Below, piece by piece: positions 1 through 8,572 of a DNA stretch of 64,000 nucleotides. A program made the position numbers and the translations under genes. Position 1 is the stretch's first letter. Each line of letters opens with the position of its first letter. A model generated the notes under the pieces. It searched no databases, was not told where the DNA came from, and saw only the letters and a program-made list of their open reading frames with translations. Source of the stretch: Gammaproteobacteria bacterium (lineage in GTDB: Bacteria > Pseudomonadota > Gammaproteobacteria > JAABTG01); the NCBI GenBank assembly GCA_034522055.1, contig JAXHLS010000006.1:1026790-1090789 (forward strand), given 5' to 3'.

Positions 1-255
1 GGCGGCGCCCGCCGCAGCCACCGCAGCCACCGCCACCGCGTGCAAGCAGACCCTGCTCCCCAGCCACCCAAGGCCGAGACCAAGAAGAAGTCCACCAGCC
101 ACAGACATCGACGGCGACGTTATTCCACTCCCCGGACCTGACCACCATCCGGCCACTTTAATCTGAGAACCTGGATTAGTGCTGCGCTGCCTGAGCAGCT
201 GCCTGAGCATACGGGCCCGCTCTGGTATGCTTGGCCAATGGCAGGGACACGGCGA
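1..255. other. Left-edge segment, no assignable gene
   Basis: Three plus-strand frames are open from the edge and all close between about 140 and 175, so this could hold the 3' end of a gene lying outside the window. None of the three translations (one Arg/His/Lys-rich, one Ala-rich, one Pro/Gln-rich) resembles a family I recognise. The part from about 175 is presumably the leader of the cytochrome gene. Confidence 0.3.
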
Positions 256-1419
256 ATGTGGAACATGATCAAGACGTCCGTACTGCATGGGACGCCGGCA
301 TGGGCAGCAATTATATTGTTGTGGTGGCCGACCATCACTTGGACGGCGGTAAACGGTGACTATTGGCGCCTACCCCTGGTGGAGCCGGTCACGGCCGGCG
401 CCATGGGGGGCGAGGACGGCCCCCACACCTCCCTGAGGTCCGAAGACTGCGGCCTGTGCCACGCCGAGCAGTTCGATCAATGGCGGGAGTCATTTCATGG
501 CAAGGCGGTGTCGCCCGGCCTCCTGGGCCAGTTCGAGGCCTTCGACGCCGGCACCCGCGATATGTGTCTCGATTGCCATGCCCCCCGCGACGCCCAGCGC
601 GAGGCCATCGCAGAATTGGGCCTCGATGCCCTGGGGAGCGTCGATGGCGTGGACTGCGCCGCCTGTCACGTGCGCGCCGACGGCCGCTTCGGTCCCCGCA
701 GCGTGGCGGCGACGCCCCACGGGCCGGTGATGGAAGAGCCGCTGTTCCGCTCCGCCGACTTCTGCGCCCCCTGCCACCAGTTCACCGCCGAGGACGTGGC
801 CGTGAATGGCAAGCCCCTCGAGAACACCCATGAAGAGTGGCGGGATTCGAACTACGCCCGGGACGGCATCACCTGCCAGTCCTGCCACATGGCCGAGGGC
901 AGCCACCGCTTCGGCGGCATCCACGATCCCGATGTCCTGCGTCAGGGCCTGGGCCTCGCGGTGACCCGCACGGAACGGGGTGTGACGGTCACGCTGAGCA
1001 ACCGCGCTGCGGGCCACGCCCTGCCTACCTATGTGACCCCCCTCATCCGCGTCGTCATCGAAGGCACCACAGGGGCATCCCGCAGCGAGCACATCATCCA
1101 GCGGCGCATGAGCTGGAGCCGGGAACAAGGCTGGGGCGAGGTCTTCGACACCCGCCTCCGGCCCCATGAATCCCGCCGCCTGGAACTGCCCCTCGACGCC
1201 GCGGAAGGGGCACGGGCTCAGGTCATCGTGGAGCCGGACGCGGATTATCACGACCGGGTCTATCCTTTTTTGATGGAGCACCTCGCGCAGGACCTGGGAG
1301 CCGAGTCGATGGCGGCCCTGGAGACCGCCCGCGCCGCCGCCGGGGCCAGCATCTACACCGCCTACGACGTGAGTTGCGGGCCGTGGCAGGGCGAACCGGT
1401 CAGCTGCGCCGAGCCATGA
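256..1419 (+). CDS. Five-heme c-type cytochrome, secreted
   Basis: The protein of about 387 residues has five CxxCH heme motifs in its N-terminal half (CGLCH, CLDCH, CAACH, CAPCH, CQSCH). A hydrophobic N-terminal stretch (AWAAIILLWW) acts as signal or anchor, so the heme domain is periplasmic. The spacing resembles cytochrome c554-like multiheme proteins; the C-terminal half has no heme motif and looks beta-rich. An upstream in-frame ATG at 238 is possible; I prefer 256 because AGGGA sits about 8 bases before it. The stop overlaps the next gene's ATG (ATGA). Its position ahead of a binding protein and two-component pair suggests a redox partner or redox-sensing role, which is inference. Confidence 0.85.
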   Translation: MWNMIKTSVLHGTPAWAAIILLWWPTITWTAVNGDYWRLPLVEPVTAGAMGGEDGPHTSLRSEDCGLCHAEQFDQWRESFHGKAVSPGLLGQFEAFDAGTRDMCLDCHAPRDAQREAIAELGLDALGSVDGVDCAACHVRADGRFGPRSVAATPHGPVMEEPLFRSADFCAPCHQFTAEDVAVNGKPLENTHEEWRDSNYARDGITCQSCHMAEGSHRFGGIHDPDVLRQGLGLAVTRTERGVTVTLSNRAAGHALPTYVTPLIRVVIEGTTGASRSEHIIQRRMSWSREQGWGEVFDTRLRPHESRRLELPLDAAEGARAQVIVEPDADYHDRVYPFLMEHLAQDLGAESMAALETARAAAGASIYTAYDVSCGPWQGEPVSCAEP

Positions 1420-2330
1420 GCCCGCTCGGCCGCCTGTTCGCCCCCCTGCTGATGGCCTTGGTCCTGGCGGTAACGGGCTGCGACGGTAACGACCGCGCCT
1501 CCGATGTCCCGGCATCGACACCGGCGCCGGCGCCGGCCGCCCTGTCCTTCATCGTCCATCCCTATGACAATCCGAGCCGCCTGGTGGAACGCTTCCAGCC
1601 CCTGTGCGACTTTCTGGCGGAGCGCCTGCAAACGCCGGTGCGCCTGGACATCGCCCGTTCCTACGTCGACCAGATGCGCCGCATCACCAGCGGCCAGGCG
1701 GACCTCAGCTACATCGGCCCCACGCCCTTCCTGCGCGCCCAGAACTCCTATCTCCGCGGCACCGAGGCCAAGCTAGTGCCCCTGGCGGCCGAGGTAATGG
1801 GAGGAAAGCCGTCCTATCACAGTGTCATCGTCACCCGCGCCGACTCCGACATCCAATCCCTCGCCGACCTCCACGGCAAACTCATGGCCTTCGGCGCCCC
1901 GCACTCATACAGCAGCCATTACGTGCCCCAGGTCATGCTCCTCAAGGCCGGCGTGGACCTCGGCGACCTCAAGGACTACGCCTTCCTCAATCGCCACGAA
2001 CGGGTGGCCCTGGCGGTACTGCACGGAGACTTCGATGCCGGGGGCCTGCGCGCCGAGATGGTCACCGAGTACATGCACCGCGAACCGGGCCTCAGGGTCA
2101 TCGCCACCTCGCCCCCCCTGTCGCCCCACTTAATCGTCGCCAGGCCGGGGCTGCCCGAGGCCCAGCGAGAGCTGATTCAGCACAGCCTGCTGGAGTTCTC
2201 CGATCCCCGCCACCATCTGGGTACGAGACCGGTCTACTACCAGTCCCCGGACCGCAATGACCTCGCCACGGTGCGCCGGGTGGTGGAGATCGTCGAGACC
2301 CGCCCGCCGCCGGCGCAGTGGCCATGGTAA
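1416..2330 (+). CDS. PhnD-like periplasmic substrate-binding lipoprotein
   Basis: The 304-residue protein starts with a lipoprotein signal ending in AVTGC, so it should be tethered in the periplasm. The body matches the phosphate/phosphonate (PhnD) binding-protein fold: an opening beta strand after the linker (LSFIVHPYDNPSRL), the QADLSYIGPTPFLRA loop, and SDIQSLADLHGKLMAFG. The start at 1416 overlaps the cytochrome stop; a longer frame from 1374 would bury the signal peptide. No permease or ATPase follows. Instead a histidine kinase overlaps its 3' end, so I infer it is the ligand-sensing subunit of a three-component system. PhnD-type domains also form the sensor of the tetrathionate kinase TtrS. 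The ligand is unknown. Confidence 0.85.
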   Translation: MSPLGRLFAPLLMALVLAVTGCDGNDRASDVPASTPAPAPAALSFIVHPYDNPSRLVERFQPLCDFLAERLQTPVRLDIARSYVDQMRRITSGQADLSYIGPTPFLRAQNSYLRGTEAKLVPLAAEVMGGKPSYHSVIVTRADSDIQSLADLHGKLMAFGAPHSYSSHYVPQVMLLKAGVDLGDLKDYAFLNRHERVALAVLHGDFDAGGLRAEMVTEYMHREPGLRVIATSPPLSPHLIVARPGLPEAQRELIQHSLLEFSDPRHHLGTRPVYYQSPDRNDLATVRRVVEIVETRPPPAQWPW

Positions 2331-3700
2331 GCAGACCCCTCACCCTGTCGGCGCAGCTCACCCTGACCCTCGGCGCCGGGCTGCTCGCCGTCGGCCTGAT
2401 CATCGGGGTCGCCGTGCACCAGGGGATCTCCCGCATGCTGGATTCGGCGATCCACGACAAGGCCCAGAGCCTGGCGCGCCAACTGAGCATCGTGGTCACG
2501 GACGCGCTGCTGATCTACGACTACGGCACCCTGGAGCGTTACGCCGAGGGCCTGGTGGGCACGCCGTCCCTGGAATATCTGGAGTTGCGGGACAGCCGCG
2601 GCGAACTCCTGGCCCGGGCGGGACAACCGCGGGCCCGGAGCAGCGCCGACGTGGTACGCATCCACCAACCCATCGAGGCCGCCACCAGCGTACTCGGCGA
2701 GATCATCCTGGAATATGATCGCAGCGACATCCCGCGCCAGCTCGAGCGCCTGGCCCTGATGCTGACTGCGGCCCTGTTCCTCATCATGGGTATGCTGTTC
2801 TGGCTCCTCAAACGCGCCATGCACCACCGCGTCGTGAGGCCCATCCAGGCCCTGGCCGAGTCCTACAATCCGTTGCGCCAGAATTGCTGCCCGGAAGACC
2901 ATGACCTGCCCGAGGAACTGGCCCAACTGTCCATCACCTTTTTCGGGCTGTGCCAGGAGATACAGGAACACATGGCGGCCCGCGACCACGCCCAGAAAAC
3001 GGCTGCATCGGCACTGGAGCGCCTGCTGCACGAGCAGCGGCTGGCCACCCTGGGACAGATGGCGGCCGGGCTGGCCCATGCCCTCAACACCCCCTTGGGC
3101 AATATCCTCGGTTACGCCCAGATGGCCGGGCAGGAAACCGACGACCGCACCCGCCAGCGGCTCGCGGTGATCGAGGACCAGGCCCGGCTGTGCGACGGCA
3201 TCGTGCGTAATCTCCTCACGGCGGCGCGACCGCCGGCACCGCAGTTGACCACCGTGGAACTCCCCGCCCTGGTGGCCGCCACCGTGGAACTCACCGAGCC
3301 GGTCTTGCGTAACGACGGGCTCGAAGGGGTGGAAACCCGGTTCGACGACCCCTGCCGGATCGAGGGCGATCCCGCCGGGGTAGAGCAGATCCTGTTCAAC
3401 CTCATGACCAACGCCACCGAGGCCGGGGCGAGCAAGCTGATCATCACCGGCGAGGAACACCGGGACAGGGTGGAACTGGCCGTGGCCGATGACGGCCCCG
3501 GCATCCCGGAGGACCTGCGCGAGCGTCTGTTCGAACCCTTCGTCACCTCCAAGGCCCCCGGCCGGGGAACGGGACTGGGACTACACCTGTCGCGCACCCT
3601 GGCGCGAGAGATGGGTGGCGACCTGACAATAGCGGACAGCTCGTCCCGCGGCACCCGCCTCGTGGTGACCCTGCGGGCCGCCACCGGCGAGGATTCGTGA
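2324..3700 (+). CDS. Membrane sensor histidine kinase
   Basis: The 458-residue protein has a first transmembrane segment near residues 12-33, a periplasmic domain of about 110 residues, a second segment near 143-163 and a cytoplasmic kinase core. The phosphoacceptor is His252 in AAGLAHALNTPLG, an H-box slightly divergent from the usual HEINNPL. The ATPase domain shows an N-box (FNLMTNATEA), G1 (DDGPGIPEDL) and G2 (GTGLGLHLSRTL). ATG 2324 overlaps the binding-protein stop; a GTG at 2318 is an alternative. Tight coupling to the PhnD-like lipoprotein suggests the kinase reads ligand occupancy through its periplasmic domain. Partner: the overlapping sigma-54 regulator. Confidence 0.9.
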   Translation: MVSRPLTLSAQLTLTLGAGLLAVGLIIGVAVHQGISRMLDSAIHDKAQSLARQLSIVVTDALLIYDYGTLERYAEGLVGTPSLEYLELRDSRGELLARAGQPRARSSADVVRIHQPIEAATSVLGEIILEYDRSDIPRQLERLALMLTAALFLIMGMLFWLLKRAMHHRVVRPIQALAESYNPLRQNCCPEDHDLPEELAQLSITFFGLCQEIQEHMAARDHAQKTAASALERLLHEQRLATLGQMAAGLAHALNTPLGNILGYAQMAGQETDDRTRQRLAVIEDQARLCDGIVRNLLTAARPPAPQLTTVELPALVAATVELTEPVLRNDGLEGVETRFDDPCRIEGDPAGVEQILFNLMTNATEAGASKLIITGEEHRDRVELAVADDGPGIPEDLRERLFEPFVTSKAPGRGTGLGLHLSRTLAREMGGDLTIADSSSRGTRLVVTLRAATGEDS

Positions 3701-5043
3701 TGAAGTGGGACCTGCTGGTGGTGGAAGACGACACCGCCATGGCCGGCCTGTTGGCCGAACTGGCGGAAAAGGCGGGCTTCACCGTCCGCACGGCACCGTG
3801 TCATGCCACGGCCGCAGCCATGCTCGCCGAGCGCCCACCGGATGCCCTGTTCACGGATCTGCGGCTACCGGACGGCGACGGCATCGACATCATCCGCCGG
3901 GCGGTGGGCGCCCTTCCAGACCTGCCCGCGGTGCTCATCACCGGTTACGCCTCGGTACCGGACGTGGCGGCGGCGTTTCGCGGTGGCGCCATGGATCTGG
4001 TGACCAAACCCTTCGAGACCCGCCAGGTGGAGCAGGTGCTGGCCCGCATCGAGGCGCGCCTGCAAGACGACCGGCGGGTGGCCGGCCTGACCAAGAAGCT
4101 GGCCATCCTCGAAGGTATCGACGACCCGCCCGTGGCCGTGAGCCCGCAGATGCAGGAGGTGGCTCACCTGGCCCGCCAGGTGAGCACCATGGATGTCCCG
4201 GTGCTCCTGACCGGGGAGACCGGTACGGGCAAGGGCGTGGTGGCCCGCCTGGTCCACGAGTTCGGCGGCCGCAGCGGACGGCCCTGGTTCGTGGTGAACT
4301 GCGGGTCGGTATCCGCCAGCCTGGCCGAAAGCGAGCTGTTCGGGCATGAAAAGGGGGCCTTCACCGGCGCCGTCAGGCGCAAGCTCGGGCTGCTCGAGCT
4401 GGCGGACGGCGGCACCCTGTTTCTGGACGAGATCAACAGCGCCCCGCCGGAGATCCAAAGCCGGCTGCTGAACTTCGTCCAGGAACGCAGCCTGCTGCGG
4501 GTGGGCGGCCAGCAAGCGGTGACGGTGAACGTGCGCCTGATCGCCGCCGCCAACGAGCCGCTCCAGGCAATGGTTGAGGCAGGCCGGTTCCGCCAGGACC
4601 TGTTCTTCCGGCTGAACGTCTTTCCCATCCACATCCCGCCCCTGCGCGAGCGTCCCGACGATATCCTGCCCCTGGCCCAACAAATGCTGACCCACAGCGC
4701 CCAGCGCCTGAATCGGCCGGCCCGCCATCTGGATGAGGGTTGCCACCGGCTACTCCTCGATTACCCCTGGCCGGGCAACGTCCGCGAACTGGAGAACGTC
4801 CTCCAGCGGGCCGTGATCCTGTGCCCGGGGGAGACCATCCTGCCCTGCCACCTGCCGGCCGAGCTGACCGTCACCCCCGATCCGCCGACGGGTGTGGCCG
4901 AGATCCCCCGCGAGGCGACCCTCGCGGAGCTGGAACGCTACTGGATCGAGACCGTGCTCGAGCGTTGCCAGGGTAACAAGACCGAGGCCGCCCGGCGCCT
5001 GGGCATCGATCCCTCCACCCTGCACCGCAAGCTCCGGCCCTGA
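3700..5043 (+). CDS. NtrC-type sigma-54 response regulator
   Basis: The 447-residue protein has three domains. The receiver (1-120) has phosphoacceptor Asp53 in FTDLRLPDGDG, followed by LITGYAS and TKPF. The AAA+ domain (about 145-385) has Walker A GETGTGKG, the sigma-54 contact loop GAFTGA and a GNVRELENV arm. The C-terminal Fis-type helix-turn-helix contains GNKTEAARRLGID. The start overlaps the kinase stop as TGATG, so the cytochrome, binding protein, kinase and regulator form one transcription unit. It should activate sigma-54 promoters; candidate -24/-12 sites precede two downstream sulfurtransferase genes (see 5820 and 12516). The target assignment is inference. Confidence 0.93.
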   Translation: MKWDLLVVEDDTAMAGLLAELAEKAGFTVRTAPCHATAAAMLAERPPDALFTDLRLPDGDGIDIIRRAVGALPDLPAVLITGYASVPDVAAAFRGGAMDLVTKPFETRQVEQVLARIEARLQDDRRVAGLTKKLAILEGIDDPPVAVSPQMQEVAHLARQVSTMDVPVLLTGETGTGKGVVARLVHEFGGRSGRPWFVVNCGSVSASLAESELFGHEKGAFTGAVRRKLGLLELADGGTLFLDEINSAPPEIQSRLLNFVQERSLLRVGGQQAVTVNVRLIAAANEPLQAMVEAGRFRQDLFFRLNVFPIHIPPLRERPDDILPLAQQMLTHSAQRLNRPARHLDEGCHRLLLDYPWPGNVRELENVLQRAVILCPGETILPCHLPAELTVTPDPPTGVAEIPREATLAELERYWIETVLERCQGNKTEAARRLGIDPSTLHRKLRP

Positions 5044-5054
5044 ATCGAGCACCC

Positions 5055-5072
5055 ACCTAATTTCAATCATGT
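5055..5072 (+). promoter_or_regulatory. 18-bp motif shared with the porin leader
   Basis: ACCTAATTTCAATCATGT occurs here and again, identically and in the same orientation, at 10680-10697. The two copies lie 99 and 84 bases before the start codons of the 5154 rhodanese and the 10764 porin. Position and identity suggest a shared cis element or common promoter; its binding factor is unknown. Confidence 0.4.
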
Positions 5073-5111
5073 TTTTTGAGGCGTCGGATCGTCACGCTAG
5101 AAGGGCTGTTT

Positions 5112-5145
5112 CCTATTCAAACAACTGGCCTATTCAAACAACTGG
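5112..5145 (+). repeat. Perfect 17-bp tandem duplication in leader
   Basis: CCTATTCAAACAACTGG is present twice head to tail (5112-5128 and 5129-5145). The second copy abuts the GGAGG ribosome-binding site of the 5154 gene. It may be a doubled regulator or RNA-binding site, or a recent slippage duplication. Confidence 0.6.
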
Positions 5146-5153
5146 AGGTTGGA

Positions 5154-5702
5154 ATGAAAAAAACCCTATATGTCGCAGTAATCGGCTGGCTCGCCATGGC
5201 CGCGTCGGGGGCCTCTGCCCTCACCAGCATCGACACCGAGGCATCCATCGAGAACATCGCCATCAATCTCGCCAACCAGACCGTGCAAGGCGGTTACAAG
5301 CTCATCACCATGGCCGAGGTGAAGGAGATGCTGGACGCCGGGGAGGACTTCGTGCTGGTGGATGCCCATCCCCGCTGGGAGTTCGAGATGGGTTACATCG
5401 ATGGCGCCCGGCACTTCGGCTTCAAGTCCAAGCGCGTGGGCAAGTGGGAGGAAGACGTGGATATGGCGGGCAGCCCCAGCCAGGACGATTACCGCAAGGT
5501 GCTGGGTCCGGACCTGAACAAGAAGATCGTCATCTACTGCGGCTTCACCAAGTGTGGCCGTTCCCACAATGCTTCCATGTGGGCCAGGGAACTCGGCTAT
5601 ACCAATGTCTACCGTGCGCCCGGTGGTATCACCTCGTGGAAGGACCACGGCTATCCCTACAAGGTGGTCCCCAACGACGCCAACACCTATCCGAACAAGT
5701 AA
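5154..5702 (+). CDS. Secreted single-domain rhodanese
   Basis: The 182-residue protein begins with a signal peptide (MKKTLYVAVIGWLAMAASGASA) and continues as one rhodanese domain with LVDAHPRWEFEMGYIDGARH. Its active-site loop is YCGFTKCGRS, with Cys129 as the predicted persulfide-carrying residue and a second cysteine, Cys134, five residues on. The Cys-x4-Cys loop is unusual for a rhodanese and could allow an internal disulfide. GGAGG at 5144-5148 fixes the start; an upstream in-frame start at 5076 has no such site. It is expected to move sulfane sulfur in the periplasm. It follows the sigma-54 regulator and is the first of six exported rhodanese-family proteins here. Confidence 0.85.
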   Translation: MKKTLYVAVIGWLAMAASGASALTSIDTEASIENIAINLANQTVQGGYKLITMAEVKEMLDAGEDFVLVDAHPRWEFEMGYIDGARHFGFKSKRVGKWEEDVDMAGSPSQDDYRKVLGPDLNKKIVIYCGFTKCGRSHNASMWARELGYTNVYRAPGGITSWKDHGYPYKVVPNDANTYPNK

Positions 5703-5733
5703 GGGAACAGCCTCCCTTACCCCGTCGCTACCG

Positions 5734-5764
5734 TTGCAGAATGCCAGACCCTGGCATTCTGCAA
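5734..5764. terminator. 14-bp perfect hairpin between rhodanese genes
   Basis: TTGCAGAATGCCAG, a 3-base loop, and its exact complement form a strong stem 31 bases after the 5154 gene stop. No T-run follows, so this may be a 3' mRNA-stabilising hairpin or a factor-dependent terminator. Confidence 0.45.
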
Positions 5765-5819
5765 TCACCCAAAATCCAAGCGGTTTTGGCAACTATCTGA
5801 TTTAACGTGAATTAAAAAG

Positions 5820-5835
5820 TGGCATGGATCTGGCT
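5820..5835 (+). promoter_or_regulatory. Candidate sigma-54 promoter (-24/-12)
   Basis: TGGCATGGATCTGGCT has the diagnostic GG-N10-GC spacing and TGGCA at -24; the -12 box is TGGC rather than TTGC. It lies about 45 bases before the 5879 start codon. A sigma-54 regulator is encoded two genes upstream. GG-N10-GC alone is not rare in GC-rich DNA, so this stands on the TGGCA match plus context. Confidence 0.45.
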
Positions 5836-5878
5836 ATAAGCTGGACTCAACCGCAATAACGACAGGAGGAGTACATAG

Positions 5879-6874
5879 ATGAAACTCTTTGCAACGAAGG
5901 GGCTGGCCCTGGCGGCCGGCGTATGGGCGACCCAGGCTTGGGCCTTGCAGGTACCGGGTCCCCTGGTGGATACGGCATGGCTGGCCAAGAATCAGGACGA
6001 CGTGGTGGTGCTGGACGTGCGCCGGGACAAGCAGAGCTTCATCCGCAAGATGGGCGGCAGCGGTGAGGTGGCCGGCGTCCAGGCCTGCGGCGCCAAGGGC
6101 GGCGGTGGCGGCGTGTCCGGCCACATCCCGGACTCGGCCCTGATCGAATGGAAGGAAATCGCCGTCAAGGACAAGGCCAATGGCGTGGAACTCCACGACA
6201 TGGTGCCTTCCAAGGGTGATTTCGAGAAGCTGATGCAGAAGAGCGGCGTCGACCAGGGCAGCGCGGTGGTGATCGCCACGCCCGGCGACGGCATGCCGTC
6301 CATCGCCGACGGCACCCGGCTGTATTGGACCCTGAAGTACTTCGGCCATGACAATGTCGCCCTGCTGGATGGCGGCGTGGCCAAGTGGGGGGCCGAGAAG
6401 CGCAAGATCGAGTACGGCCGTACCCGGCCCAGCAATGGTAACTGGAGCGCCACGACGGAGCGCCGCGACATGCTCGCCACCCTGGAAGACGTCCAGCAGG
6501 GCATGCGGGATGGCGTCCAGCTCGTGGACATCCGCACCCCCGACTATTACCTCGGGTTGAAGCATAAGGCGAAGAAGGTGAAGGGCAAGGGCCACATCCC
6601 GGGCGCCAAGAATATGCCCTTCATGGTCATCGGCAAGGAGAGCCCGGAGGGCACCACCCTCTATTCCACCGACGAGCTGCGGCGGATCTCCACCGAACTG
6701 GGCCTCGACCCCGGCAAGCCGATCATCACCCACTGCAACACCGGTCACCTGGCCAGTTCCGGCTGGTTCGTCATGCACGAACTGCTCGGCAACAAGGATG
6801 CCCGGCTCTACGTGGGCTCCATGAACGAGTGGTCCGCCGACCCGGCGCGCCCGGTCAGCAACCGCTCCGAGTAG
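5879..6874 (+). CDS. Secreted two-domain sulfurtransferase
   Basis: The 331-residue protein has a signal peptide ending near AWA and two rhodanese domains, as in thiosulfate or 3-mercaptopyruvate sulfurtransferases. The N-terminal domain lacks the active cysteine (loop ATPGDG), while the C-terminal loop is THCNTGHLASS with catalytic Cys286. A Gly-rich insert (CGAKGGGGGVSGHIPDS) precedes the HIP motif of domain one and carries an extra cysteine. AGGAGGAG lies 8 bases before the ATG. The candidate sigma-54 site upstream suggests its own promoter. Substrate (thiosulfate, polysulfide or a protein persulfide) cannot be read from sequence. Confidence 0.88.
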   Translation: MKLFATKGLALAAGVWATQAWALQVPGPLVDTAWLAKNQDDVVVLDVRRDKQSFIRKMGGSGEVAGVQACGAKGGGGGVSGHIPDSALIEWKEIAVKDKANGVELHDMVPSKGDFEKLMQKSGVDQGSAVVIATPGDGMPSIADGTRLYWTLKYFGHDNVALLDGGVAKWGAEKRKIEYGRTRPSNGNWSATTERRDMLATLEDVQQGMRDGVQLVDIRTPDYYLGLKHKAKKVKGKGHIPGAKNMPFMVIGKESPEGTTLYSTDELRRISTELGLDPGKPIITHCNTGHLASSGWFVMHELLGNKDARLYVGSMNEWSADPARPVSNRSE

Positions 6875-7038
6875 GCCAGACCCGAGGGCTCCCTTGGGGG
6901 TCGCCGCGGGCATCCCGCCACGGCGACCGCCCGCCGGATGCCATCTTCGTGATGGCAGCCGGTCCCCGGGGCGGCCCTCCCCTTCTTTCCCTCATGTGAT
7001 TCGCAATCCTCGAATGGGACTGCGACAGGAGATTCGCC

Positions 7039-8496
7039 ATGTTGAATTCTGACACCCTGATCGACGACGGTGCGTCGCCGACGGAGAGCCTGGGCAAGCG
7101 GCTGCTGCGCCGCCAATGGCCCTTCTGGCTCGGCGGGCTGGTGGTAGGCCTGGCCGAGATCGTTTTCTATTTTCACACCGACATGTTCATCGTCGTGACC
7201 ACCGGACTGGCCCAGATGTTCGCGGTCAGCGAGGAAATGGTGGGTATCGACTGGGTGGCCCGGGTCTACGAGCCCGGCATCCATTGGACCATCATCGCCG
7301 CCCTGTTGGGCGCCCGCCTGGTGGCGGTCGTTGAAGGCGAGTCCCGGGGTTGGGTCAAGTACAACTGGCGCATCCTGAGCCTGGCATTCATCGGCGGCCT
7401 GCTGTTCTCGTTCGGCACCCGCCTCGCGGCCGGCTGCACCACCCACCATTTCATGGGTGGACTGCCCGCCATGAGCATCGCCTCCTGGGTAGTGCTGTTG
7501 ACCGGGATCCCCTTCGCCTTCATCGCATTCAAGATCGCCCTGTGGGCCGGCGTGGGTGGTTACTTCAAGCACCAGGAGACCCGGGAGACCGCTCGCCGCC
7601 ATAAAGACGATCCGGCCAATCCTCAGCCCGGTTACGATGCCAATTATAACCACTGGCTTAATCCCATGCGCTGGGTCTTCAACGCCTTCCTGCTGATCAC
7701 CATCTTCGCGCTGCCCCTCTATTACGGACTCACCGGCTGGATCTCCGGCTCGGTGAACCAGATCGGCTGGTCGGAAGTGATCTGGATGGCCATCCCCGGC
7801 GTGTTGCTCGGATTCGGCATCGCCAAGACGGGTTTCGGCACCGAGTGCTCGGTGATGGCCCCGGAGGCCACCTTCACCAAGGAGGAGTTCTACCGCAAGG
7901 GCGGCGTGCCGCGCTGCACCTATCATATGTTCCGCGGCATGCTGCCCCTGCAGGGCTTCATGGTGGCCATCGTGGTCTTCAACCTGTTCATCCTCGCCTG
8001 GTGGATGCTCGGCAAAGGCAGCATCCCCAATGCCTCGGGCTATGCGGGGCTGTACTGGGGCCATATCCTCGGAGGGCCCCTGCTGGCCATGGGCGCGGTG
8101 TTCATGATCGGCTGCGAGGTGCGCACCTACGCGCGCCTGGGGCTGGGCTACTCCACGGCGCTGGTGGCCCTGCCGGGCTTTTACATCGGTTACCTGCCCT
8201 ACACCCTGTTCCAGGAGCAGATCGATCCGGTGGTCTTCGGTGCCGGCTTGACCGATTTCATCACCATCCCGGAGTGGGCCGCCTATGCCATCGGGGGCAG
8301 CCAGGAGGCCTGGGCCATCGCCTACAGCCTGGTGCTGATCGGGCTGCTGGCCATGTCCTTCCAGGCCTCGCGTTCCTTCCTGGGGCTCAAGCTGAAACAG
8401 ATCCTGTACTACAACACCGACGAGATCGTGTACGGGTCTGCCCGGGCCGCCCAGCCCGCAACGACAGGAAAGCCTGCCTTAGAACCGGCAGGCTGA
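7039..8496 (+). CDS. YeeE/YedE-family sulfur-compound permease
   Basis: The 485-residue inner-membrane protein belongs to the YeeE/YedE (TsuA-like) family, some members of which import thiosulfate. It shows the family's paired cysteine motifs: GCTTHHFMGG in the first half, then ECSVMAPEA and GCEVRTYARLGLGYS in the second, within about ten hydrophobic segments. These cysteines form the relay path for sulfur substrates in characterised members. It is longer than TsuA, because of a hydrophilic loop near residues 180-215. CGACAGGAG precedes the ATG. Placed between exported sulfurtransferases, it probably moves the periplasmic sulfur product into the cytoplasm (inference). Confidence 0.85.
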   Translation: MLNSDTLIDDGASPTESLGKRLLRRQWPFWLGGLVVGLAEIVFYFHTDMFIVVTTGLAQMFAVSEEMVGIDWVARVYEPGIHWTIIAALLGARLVAVVEGESRGWVKYNWRILSLAFIGGLLFSFGTRLAAGCTTHHFMGGLPAMSIASWVVLLTGIPFAFIAFKIALWAGVGGYFKHQETRETARRHKDDPANPQPGYDANYNHWLNPMRWVFNAFLLITIFALPLYYGLTGWISGSVNQIGWSEVIWMAIPGVLLGFGIAKTGFGTECSVMAPEATFTKEEFYRKGGVPRCTYHMFRGMLPLQGFMVAIVVFNLFILAWWMLGKGSIPNASGYAGLYWGHILGGPLLAMGAVFMIGCEVRTYARLGLGYSTALVALPGFYIGYLPYTLFQEQIDPVVFGAGLTDFITIPEWAAYAIGGSQEAWAIAYSLVLIGLLAMSFQASRSFLGLKLKQILYYNTDEIVYGSARAAQPATTGKPALEPAG

Positions 8497-8572
8497 GCCC
8501 GGCATCTGCCGGCTCCGGCCAGGGACGGCCATCACACCCAATGATCATCTACGACACCAAAGGACGGAAATC

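Noticed and set aside
490-1521. Long minus-strand frame of 343 codons over the cytochrome gene
   Set aside because: It is a GC-rich antisense shadow; the plus strand has five CxxCH motifs and a coupled start.
2237-3460. 407-codon minus-strand frame over the kinase gene
   Set aside because: It is antisense to clear kinase motifs, low in complexity and has no family signature.
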